NCBI GenBank assembly: GCA_042090735.1
Contig: JBELIU010000159.1
Span: forward strand, 1-6,717
Origin: Novosphingopyxis sp042090735
GTDB lineage: Bacteria; Pseudomonadota; Alphaproteobacteria; Sphingomonadales; Sphingomonadaceae
Length of the DNA: 6,717 nucleotides
Reading direction: 5' to 3'
The position numbers and the translations under genes were made by a program. Below, one piece after another: positions 1 to 5,548 of this stretch; position 1 is the stretch's first letter, and each line of letters starts with the position of its first letter. Under the pieces are notes generated by a model. The model was not told the origin of the DNA. It ran no database searches and saw only the letters and a program-made list of their open reading frames with translations.

Positions 1-1
1 T

Positions 2-1372
2 CAGCATAACGCGGGCCTTGGCTTCCTTCAGCATATTTACACGCGCGGCAGAGGCCATGCCCATGCCGATCCACCACTCGCCCTCGCGCGTCTGCGCGGG
101 TTTGGGGTTGCGCTTGTCCCAACCGAAACGGCGCGCGCCCTCGTCCAGCGCCTCCGCGAAGGGGCGCGAGCTGTAGCCCTGATCCTTCTCCGGGTGGGTT
201 TCGGGGATGTTGCGCTTGCGCAGTTCGACGGGATCGATGCCGCTGGCTTCGGCCAGCTCGTCCATCGCGTTTTCCAGGGCGACCATGCCGATCGCCTCGC
301 CGGGCGCGCGGACGGACCCGGCACAGGTGCGGTTCACCCGGGCCACCTCCATCTGCATCCGGCGGTTCTCGCCGGTGTAGATGAAGTGCGTTGCCTGCAT
401 GACCGGCTCGTAGAATTCTTCGCCCGGCAAATTGGAGACAAGGCTATCGTGGCCAAGGCCGATCAGCTTGCCGCTCTCATCCGCCGCGAGCCGAATATGC
501 TGGCGCGATTCGGACCGGCGCATAACCGATTCGAACACTTGCTGGCGGCTCAAGGCTACGACCACCGGCTTGCCCAGATCCTTCGATGCGATTGCGGCGG
601 CAATCGCCTCCGGCGCGATGCCCAGCTTCGAGCCGAACCCGCCACCGACATAGGGGCTGAGAATGCGGACATTCTCGACATTGAGGTTCAGCGAGTCGGC
701 CAACTCGTTGATGTTGTAGTTCAGCATTTGGTAGCTGCCGCGCAGCGTCAGCTTGTCGCCTTCCCAACTGGCAACCGAGCAATGCGGCTCCATTGCCGCG
801 CTGTTGTGGCCGGGCGTACGATAGATTTGGTCGACGCTAAACTTGGCATCGCGCATCGCCTGATCGAGATCGCCCTGATCGAGCTGATCGTCCTCGGGCC
901 GCTCATGCGGCGCATTGGTAGCTTCGGGATCGAACACGCCGTCCGCTGTGCCGTCATATTTCAGCTGCAACCGATGCGCGCCATGACGCGCCTGCTCAAA
1001 GCTTTCCGCCACGACCAGCGCCACCGGTTGGCCGAGATAAGCCACCTCGTCCGGCCCCTGGATCGGCGCCTCGTCTGCGGTGCCCTGGGCTGGATTGCGC
1101 AAAAAGCGCTCATCGTTGAACACGCCCAAAACGCCGGGCAGCGCCATGATGGCATCTTTGCCGATATCGGTGACCTTGCCCTTCGGCACGGTCGCACGCA
1201 CCAGCACGCCGTAGACGGTGCCGGGCAGGTTCCATTCATGTGCGTAGGTCGCGGTGCCCGTAACCTTTTTGGGGCCATCGGGACGGTCCATCGGCTTGCC
1301 GGTGAGCGACTGCGGCAGTTCATCGAGCACGCGCTTGGTGGCGGGCTCGTCCATTACGAGATGGCGGGTCAT
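2..1372 (-). CDS. paoC: Aldehyde/xanthine oxidoreductase, molybdenum-binding subunit (PaoC/YagR-like), C-terminus cut by window edge
   Basis: This is the catalytic large subunit of a three-subunit molybdenum hydroxylase that oxidises aldehydes to carboxylic acids. Only 457 N-terminal residues of a protein that is normally about 730 long are present, because the frame runs off the left edge without a stop. The start is ATG at 1372, overlapping the stop of the FAD subunit by four bases (ATGA), with GGAGAG five bases upstream (1378-1383). Near the N-terminus GKPMDRPDGPKKVTGTATYA matches the start of the a/b hammerhead domain. The Mo-cofactor domain shows GGGFGSK at residues 243-249 and VRAPGEA at 354-360, whose Arg sits near the active site in this family. 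ISPYVGGGFGSK and ALENAMDELAEASGIDPVE resemble E. coli PaoC closely as I remember it. The catalytic Glu near the C-terminus lies outside the window. The substrate cannot be read from the sequence; isoquinoline oxidoreductase is a less likely relative. Confidence 0.93.
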   Translation of the reverse strand, partial: MTRHLVMDEPATKRVLDELPQSLTGKPMDRPDGPKKVTGTATYAHEWNLPGTVYGVLVRATVPKGKVTDIGKDAIMALPGVLGVFNDERFLRNPAQGTADEAPIQGPDEVAYLGQPVALVVAESFEQARHGAHRLQLKYDGTADGVFDPEATNAPHERPEDDQLDQGDLDQAMRDAKFSVDQIYRTPGHNSAAMEPHCSVASWEGDKLTLRGSYQMLNYNINELADSLNLNVENVRILSPYVGGGFGSKLGIAPEAIAAAIASKDLGKPVVVALSRQQVFESVMRRSESRQHIRLAADESGKLIGLGHDSLVSNLPGEEFYEPVMQATHFIYTGENRRMQMEVARVNRTCAGSVRAPGEAIGMVALENAMDELAEASGIDPVELRKRNIPETHPEKDQGYSSRPFAEALDEGARRFGWDKRNPKPAQTREGEWWIGMGMASAARVNMLKEAKARVML

Positions 1373-2358
1373 GCGGTCTCTCCGGTCTGGGTGGCTTCGC
1401 GCAGCACCGCCTTCAGCGTGCGGCGGGCGAGCGGAATCTTGAAATCATTGCCGCCCTGCCCTTTTGCCTCGGCAAGGAGGATGTCGGCGGCCTTGTCGAA
1501 TAACGCATCGGACGGTTTCGCGCCCGTCAGCAGCGCGTCGATCGCGGGATCATGCCACGGCTTGTGGGCGATGCCGCCGAAGGAAAGCGCGGCATGATCG
1601 ATCGCGCCATCCTTCATGCGAATGTCGGCGGCGACCGAGACCATTGCAAAGGCATAGGACGCGCGGTCACGCACCTTGCGGTAAATCTGCTTTCCACCCG
1701 TGGGCGCCGGCAAGGTGACCGCCGTGATCAGCTCGCCCTGTTCCAGCACATTGTCCTTTTCGGGATGATCGCCGGGAAGGCGGTGGAAATCACGCACCGG
1801 CACATGGCGGCGGGCACCCTCTTTGCCTTCGATCTCCACGGTGGCATCGAGTGCGCTCATCGCCACGGCCATGTCGCCGGGATAAGTCGCGATGCACTGA
1901 TCGGACGCGCCGAGGATGGCGTGCAGGCGCGTAGCACCGCCTATGGCCTGGCAGCCCGATCCGGGCTCCCGTTTGTTGCACGGCATCGCGGTGTCGTAGA
2001 AATAATAGCAGCGCGTGCGCTGGCACAGATTGCCGCCGGTGGTCGCCTTGTTGCGGAGCTGGCCGCTCGCACCGGCGAGAATTGCGCGCGACAGCACACC
2101 GTAATGCTTGCGGATTTCAGGATGTGCCGCGCAATCGCTGTTGGTGACCAGCGCACCGATGCGCAGGCCATCTTCGGTTTCGTCGATCGCTTTGAGATCG
2201 AGCCGGTTGATGTCGACCAGCTTGTCCGGCGCCATCACTTCCAGTTTCATGAGATCGAGGAGATTGGTTCCCCCGGCAATATAGCGCGCCTCAGGCGCAG
2301 CTGCGGCCTTCACTGCCGTATCGGTGCCGTCGGCCCGCGCATATTCGAACAGCTTCAT
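1369..2358 (-). CDS. paoB: Aldehyde/xanthine oxidoreductase, FAD-binding medium subunit with extra 4Fe-4S site (PaoB/YagS-like)
   Basis: A 329-residue medium subunit, close to the roughly 320 residues of E. coli PaoB. It would pass electrons from the 2Fe-2S subunit through FAD to an outside acceptor. The FAD-binding PCMH fold is shown by AGGTNLLDLMK at residues 28-38 and ATTGGNL at 105-111. Directly after the second motif there is an insertion carrying Cys112, Cys117, Cys127 and Cys136 (CQRTRCYYF, then CNKREPGSGC). That is the position of the unusual 4Fe-4S cluster known from PaoB, and ordinary xanthine dehydrogenase FAD subunits lack it. The C-terminal CO-dehydrogenase flavoprotein domain follows from about residue 225 (YRKVRDRASYAFAMVSVAA). 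ATG at 2358 overlaps the upstream stop by four bases (ATGA) and has GGGAGAGGA just ahead of it. Its own stop overlaps the start of the Mo subunit in the same way, so the three subunits are probably translated in a coupled fashion. Confidence 0.95.
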   Translation of the reverse strand: MKLFEYARADGTDTAVKAAAAPEARYIAGGTNLLDLMKLEVMAPDKLVDINRLDLKAIDETEDGLRIGALVTNSDCAAHPEIRKHYGVLSRAILAGASGQLRNKATTGGNLCQRTRCYYFYDTAMPCNKREPGSGCQAIGGATRLHAILGASDQCIATYPGDMAVAMSALDATVEIEGKEGARRHVPVRDFHRLPGDHPEKDNVLEQGELITAVTLPAPTGGKQIYRKVRDRASYAFAMVSVAADIRMKDGAIDHAALSFGGIAHKPWHDPAIDALLTGAKPSDALFDKAADILLAEAKGQGGNDFKIPLARRTLKAVLREATQTGETA

Positions 2359-2870
2359 GCGTCCTCTCCCTTTTTCGCGACTTCTCGGATGGCATCGACA
2401 ATGTTGGGATAGGCGGCGCAGCGGCAGATATTGCCGCTCATGCGCTCGGAAATTTCCTCATCGGTAAGCTCGAACCGGCCTTCCAGCGTGTCGGAGACGT
2501 TGCTGGGCCAATTGTCCTTGGCCTCCTGCAGCATCGCGGTGGCAGAACAGATCTGCCCGGGCGTGCAGTAGCCGCACTGAAAGCCGTCATGCTTCACAAA
2601 AGCCGCCTGCAGATCGGACAGGTTGCCGGGCTGCCCCAGGCCCTCGATCGTCTTTATTTCGTCCCCGTCATGCATGCAGGCGAGTGTCAAGCAGCTATTG
2701 ATGCGCCGTCCGTTCACGATAACCGTGCAGGCCCCGCATTGCCCGTGATCGCAGCCCTTCTTGCTGCCGGTCAGGCCCAGATGGTTGCGCAGAGCATCGA
2801 GCAAGGTCGTGCGCGGATCGGCTTCGAGCGTGTGACTCTCGCCATTGATGGTGAGCTGAGTGCTTTGCAT
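2355..2870 (-). CDS. paoA: Aldehyde/xanthine oxidoreductase, 2Fe-2S small subunit (PaoA/YagT-like), without Tat signal
   Basis: A 171-residue iron-sulfur subunit with two 2Fe-2S centres. The N-terminal plant-type ferredoxin domain has Cys40, Cys45, Cys48 and Cys60 (GCDHGQCGAC, then NSC). The C-terminal helical domain has Cys99 and Cys102 (QCGYCTPGQ), then Cys149 and Cys151 (GNICRC). These carry electrons from the Mo site to the FAD subunit. ATG at 2870 was chosen because the homologous part begins right after it (QLTINGESHTLEADPRTTLL); no clear Shine-Dalgarno sequence precedes it. The frame stays open up to a TTG at 2978, but those 36 residues look unlike any family N-terminus. E. coli PaoA is longer at the N-terminus because it carries a twin-arginine export signal. 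Neither start gives one here, so this trimer should be cytoplasmic. The stop overlaps the FAD subunit start by four bases. Confidence 0.93.
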   Translation of the reverse strand: MQSTQLTINGESHTLEADPRTTLLDALRNHLGLTGSKKGCDHGQCGACTVIVNGRRINSCLTLACMHDGDEIKTIEGLGQPGNLSDLQAAFVKHDGFQCGYCTPGQICSATAMLQEAKDNWPSNVSDTLEGRFELTDEEISERMSGNICRCAAYPNIVDAIREVAKKGEDA

Positions 2871-2984
2871 GGAACGGCTTTCGGTGGAGGTGACGTACTG
2901 ACCATCAATGCGCGAGTGGCAGTAAGGGTTCGTGCCTCCGCATTGAAAGACGGGAACGCCGGGCGCAGCGCGTCGCAAACGGGC
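2871..2984. other. Gap between mobA-like and paoA-like genes
   Basis: The longest non-coding stretch inside the leftward unit (114 bases), where other junctions overlap or are 31 bases apart. No clear promoter pair, terminator hairpin with T-run or strong ribosome site was found. A TTG at 2978 could in principle start a longer 2Fe-2S subunit, but the added residues look non-coding. Confidence 0.45.
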
Positions 2985-3503
2985 TCAACGGAGCCGATCC
3001 AGATCCTCGGGCCGGTTGATGTTCACGATAGGCTCCGGCGCATCGACAAAGCTTGCACCGACACGCTGCGCAAACCCGCGCACCGATCGCTTCGCATCCT
3101 TTCCGATGAATTCGAGCAGGTCCGGCAGCAGCGTTGCCGGCCAAAGGCCGATAGTCGGTTGGCCAGCGAGCAGCGCGGGCGCAGCGGCGAGCATTGCGCG
3201 CAAGTCGCTTGGGGGTACGGGCACATCGACCGGGCAGGTCAAAACCGCGTCGAACCCTTTGTCGCGGGCAGCTGTGAGCGCACCGGCAAGGCCGCCCAGC
3301 GGGCCCAAATCCGGCCCCGGCTCGTCGGAGACGCAAACATAGGCGGCATCGGCGCGGCCGACGATGACCAGCGCGTCGCTCTCGCGCCCGATCGCCGCAG
3401 CCACATGATCCAGCAATCTGTGCCCCTGCCACATGGCCTCTGCCTTGTCCGAACCGAAGCGGCTGGAGCGGCCACCGGCCAGCACAGCGCCCAGCAGCTT
3501 CAC
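2985..3503 (-). CDS. mobA: Molybdenum cofactor nucleotidyltransferase (MobA-like guanylyltransferase)
   Basis: A 172-residue NTP-transferase, somewhat shorter than typical MobA (about 190-200). The family joins GMP from GTP to molybdopterin to make the guanine dinucleotide cofactor in the cytoplasm. The nucleotide-binding loop LAGGRSSRFGSDK is at residues 8-20. GPLGGLAGAL (67-76) follows, then the metal-binding Asp in CPVDVPVPP (90-98) and the C-terminal NINRPEDLDRL (161-171). The start is GTG at 3503, which overlaps the fdhD stop as GTGA and sits directly before the conserved VKLLGAVLAGG. An upstream ATG in the same frame at 3653 would add 50 residues lying wholly within fdhD and is rejected. 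FdhD-type client enzymes need bis-MGD, which argues for MobA. However, the adjacent PaoABC-type enzyme in E. coli uses the cytosine form made by MocA, so the nucleotide specificity remains open. Confidence 0.88.
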   Translation of the reverse strand: MKLLGAVLAGGRSSRFGSDKAEAMWQGHRLLDHVAAAIGRESDALVIVGRADAAYVCVSDEPGPDLGPLGGLAGALTAARDKGFDAVLTCPVDVPVPPSDLRAMLAAAPALLAGQPTIGLWPATLLPDLLEFIGKDAKRSVRGFAQRVGASFVDAPEPIVNINRPEDLDRLR

Positions 3504-4297
3504 CCTATGCGCCCGAAAGGGTCGTTCAGCACGAGCATGGAATCGCGCCGCGCCAGGACGACGAGCGTCAGACGCGCGCGCTTTGCCCGTTCGACCGCCA
3601 GACTGGTGGGGGCACTGATAGTCACCAGCAGACTCGCCCCGGCACGTGCGCATTTCTCCACGATTTCATAGCTGCAACGCGACGACACCAAGACCATGCC
3701 GTCCGCAGGATCGGTGCCCGCAAGAGCCATGGCGCCGATCAGCTTATCGAGCGCATTGTGCCTGCCGACATCCTCGAACGCCTGCACGATCGTACCATCG
3801 AAGCCGGCAAAGGCGGCGACATGCACCGCGCCCGTTTCCCGGTTGAGCGGTTGCCAGTCACGAAGGCTTTCGAGCGCGTGAGCGATCGCGGCCCGCCCGA
3901 CCGCAGGCCCGGTGAATAGCTGGGGCAGCGCACGGTGCACCGCCGCGATGTTTTCCACGCCGCACAGGCCGCAGCTGCTCTCGGACATGCGCGCGCGCTG
4001 CCGCTCCGCGATCCGTTCGGCGTGACTGGCCGGAACCTTGAGCCGTGCGATCCAGCCGCCCTCGATCTCGGCAATGTCGCTTCGGATATCTTCGGCCCGT
4101 TCGGCCAGGCCCTCCGACAGGGCGAAGCCGACGGCAAACTCGGTAAGATCGGACGGCGTCGCCATCATCACCGCATAGCCAAGCCCGTTGACCTCGATCG
4201 CCACCGGCGTTTCCACCGGCACCGCCCTGTCCAGCGCGGCATCGGCTGCGCCGTCGAAACGACGCTCGGACACGGCAAAGGTCCGGGAGCGGGTCAT
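3500..4297 (-). CDS. fdhD: Formate dehydrogenase accessory sulfurtransferase FdhD
   Basis: A 265-residue FdhD. In E. coli this protein takes sulfur from the cysteine desulfurase IscS and delivers it to the bis-MGD cofactor, giving active formate dehydrogenase. The catalytic CxxC loop is Cys109-Gly-Leu-Cys112 in SSCGLCG. The conserved ETPVAIEVNG lies near residue 29, EFAVGFALSEG near 53, EDVGRHNALDKLIG at 175-188, and SSRCSYEIVEKCARAG followed by SAPTSLAVERA at about 205-238. The ATG at 4297 was preferred because it lies 31 bases after the catalase stop and just before the family homology. An in-frame ATG at 4381 would add 28 residues inside the catalase gene. No good ribosome site is seen; AGGA lies 14 bases upstream, which is too far. 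The 4-base overlap with mobA and the divergent FdhF/YdeP-like gene fit a cofactor-maturation role for that enzyme. Confidence 0.95.
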   Translation of the reverse strand: MTRSRTFAVSERRFDGAADAALDRAVPVETPVAIEVNGLGYAVMMATPSDLTEFAVGFALSEGLAERAEDIRSDIAEIEGGWIARLKVPASHAERIAERQRARMSESSCGLCGVENIAAVHRALPQLFTGPAVGRAAIAHALESLRDWQPLNRETGAVHVAAFAGFDGTIVQAFEDVGRHNALDKLIGAMALAGTDPADGMVLVSSRCSYEIVEKCARAGASLLVTISAPTSLAVERAKRARLTLVVLARRDSMLVLNDPFGRIG

Positions 4298-4328
4298 CGC
4301 TGTCGGTAGTGTCCTGATGATCCGGACG

Positions 4329-5426
4329 TCAGACCAGCGCCTCCAGCTCGGCTGCGCTTGGTTCGTGCATGGGGCAGCCATTGATCCGGGCGCGGAAACG
4401 CGCGGAAAGATCGTAGCTGTCTTGGCGGATGCGGTTGATGCGGCCCATCGGCCGGTGGGCCTCCAGGCCGTTCCACGGGCTGAAATGCATGCAATCGTCC
4501 ACCTTTTCGGACTTGGCTTCGCTCCATCCGGCCTGCGCGGGGACCGTCAGCCGAGCGACGGTCACGAAGGGGCTGAGTTCTTCGTCCCACACCACCGTGG
4601 CGTCCTCAATCGGCATGGCCTCCTTGTCGCGCAATAGCTGGACGCGCAGTTCCCAGACGCCATCGGCCTGTTTCATCGCGCTCGTCAGTTCTTCTCGCAA
4701 GGCGTCATGGCGGTCCGACGCGTCGATGATCTCTCCGGTCAGCGAGGTGAGATTGTCCGATACGGGCTTCATCTGCAGCTTCGCGACATAATCGCCATAG
4801 CGATAGGGCGTCATGCTATAATAGGTCTCGCCCAAGGGATGGACGTTCGCCGCCCCGCCCATCGATTGCAGTGTCCCGCTTTCCAGACCCACCGTTTCCA
4901 GCAGCTTCTCCGCGCCGCGCAAGACGGTGGAAAGACCCTTCTTCGCCCACTCCGCGCGATCGGTCGTCTTCGCGAGCAACTTCAGATTGCGCAGGAAATC
5001 CTTGCCGTTCTCCGCCGTGAAAGCGGGCGCGTTGATCATCGTGAAATCCTGCACTTTCCCGTCGGATCCGGGCAGGCGCGTGCCTTCGACATCCACCACC
5101 TTCAGCGCGAACCCGCGCGGCAAGCCGATTTTGTCGTGCAGGATATCGCCCGGATTGGTCGAAATCCGCGCCAGCGCGCCATGGCGGCCGGGCACCGCGA
5201 ACATGCCTTGCGCATATTCGTGCGGCAGATCGGGCAGGATCTCGAGCGTGCCGGCGAGAATGCCATGGCTCTTCGCATGGACCGACCGGATCGCCTTGCC
5301 CTCGTCCTCGGCAGTGGTGTTCAGGATGTCCTGAAAGGTCTCCTGCATCTCCTCATTCGTCTTCGCCTCCTCATCCTCCCGCGTTTCGAGCGCCGGCGAG
5401 TAGGGAATGGGATCGTTTTGCGGCAT
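4329..5426 (-). CDS. Heme catalase-family protein (SrpA/y4iL-like small catalase clade)
   Basis: A 365-residue protein of the catalase fold, shorter than classical monofunctional catalases (about 480-750) and similar in size to the SrpA/y4iL-like group. The landmarks of the heme site can be matched to catalase. The distal His is His50 in RSVHAKSHG (compare RVVHAKG). The distal Asn is Asn132 in DFTMINAPAF. A proximal R-x-x-x-Y motif is Arg334 to Tyr338 in RQDSY. The C-terminal block HFSPWNGLEAHRPMGRINR (residues 314-332) is typical of this clade. No signal peptide is visible and the N-terminus is acidic (TREDEEAKTNEEM), so it is probably cytoplasmic. ATG at 5426 has AAGGA eight bases upstream. 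It is the first gene of the leftward unit and faces the FdhF/YdeP-like gene. Whether it is a true catalase or a peroxidase or peroxygenase on organic peroxides cannot be read from the sequence. Confidence 0.88.
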   Translation of the reverse strand: MPQNDPIPYSPALETREDEEAKTNEEMQETFQDILNTTAEDEGKAIRSVHAKSHGILAGTLEILPDLPHEYAQGMFAVPGRHGALARISTNPGDILHDKIGLPRGFALKVVDVEGTRLPGSDGKVQDFTMINAPAFTAENGKDFLRNLKLLAKTTDRAEWAKKGLSTVLRGAEKLLETVGLESGTLQSMGGAANVHPLGETYYSMTPYRYGDYVAKLQMKPVSDNLTSLTGEIIDASDRHDALREELTSAMKQADGVWELRVQLLRDKEAMPIEDATVVWDEELSPFVTVARLTVPAQAGWSEAKSEKVDDCMHFSPWNGLEAHRPMGRINRIRQDSYDLSARFRARINGCPMHEPSAAELEALV

Positions 5427-5495
5427 CTTCGCGTTCCTTGGATCAGAGACTTACCGCTCTGAAAGATTTATGGCAGACCGCTGGTTCCGCCAGAC

Positions 5496-5513
5496 TTACA
5501 ATCTTGATTGTCA
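5496..5513. promoter_or_regulatory. Inverted repeat, candidate operator
   Basis: The sequence TTACAATCTTGATTGTCA has a perfect 14-base core: ACAATC, a TT spacer, then GATTGT. The outermost T and A also pair. It lies 70 bases upstream of the catalase-family start and 36 bases upstream of the FdhF/YdeP-like start. Its size and symmetry resemble MarR/OhrR-family operators, which is an inference from pattern only; no regulator gene is in the window. Confidence 0.4.
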
Positions 5514-5534
5514 CGGGCGGACGACAGCAGCACC

Positions 5535-5541
5535 GAAGGAG
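5535..5541 (+). promoter_or_regulatory. Ribosome binding site of the FdhF/YdeP-like gene
   Basis: GAAGGAG, seven bases before the ATG at 5549. It is the strongest Shine-Dalgarno sequence in the window and fixes the start of the rightward gene. Confidence 0.8.
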
Positions 5542-5548
5542 CCCCCGT

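Larger units (their letters stand above)
5427..5548. promoter_or_regulatory. Divergent intergenic region between catalase-family and FdhF/YdeP-like genes
   Basis: These 122 bases must hold the promoters for both directions, because the two genes diverge here. No convincing sigma-70 -35/-10 pair was found on either strand. An inverted repeat lies at 5496-5513 (separate entry). There is also a small imperfect stem, CTGG-TTCCG-CCAG at 5481-5493, and a direct CAGAC at 5474-5478 and 5491-5495, both possibly chance. Confidence 0.6.

Noticed and set aside
194..1597. A 467-codon open frame on the plus strand
   Set aside because: It lies opposite the well-supported Mo-binding and FAD subunit genes, matches no family I recognise, and is His/Arg/Ala-rich as expected of high-GC antisense frames.
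2871..2978. Longer N-terminus for the 2Fe-2S subunit from TTG at 2978
   Set aside because: The start is a rare TTG, the 36 added residues show no family similarity or signal peptide, and the ferredoxin domain begins right after the ATG at 2870.
2589..3671. A 360-codon open frame on the plus strand
   Set aside because: It runs across the antisense of three genes (2Fe-2S subunit, mobA-like and the end of fdhD) and shows no domain signature.
4298..4381. Longer fdhD from ATG at 4381
   Set aside because: It would overlap the catalase gene by 53 bases and add residues outside the usual FdhD N-terminus.
4707..5462. A 251-codon open frame on the plus strand
   Set aside because: It is antisense to the catalase-family gene and shows no recognisable motif.
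5504..5517. FNR-type box
   Set aside because: Only the TTGAT half is present; the second half-site ATCAA is missing at the required spacing.
5504..5532. Sigma-70 promoter using TTGATT inside the palindrome as -35
   Set aside because: No acceptable -10 element occurs 16-18 bases downstream (the sequence there is GC-rich).
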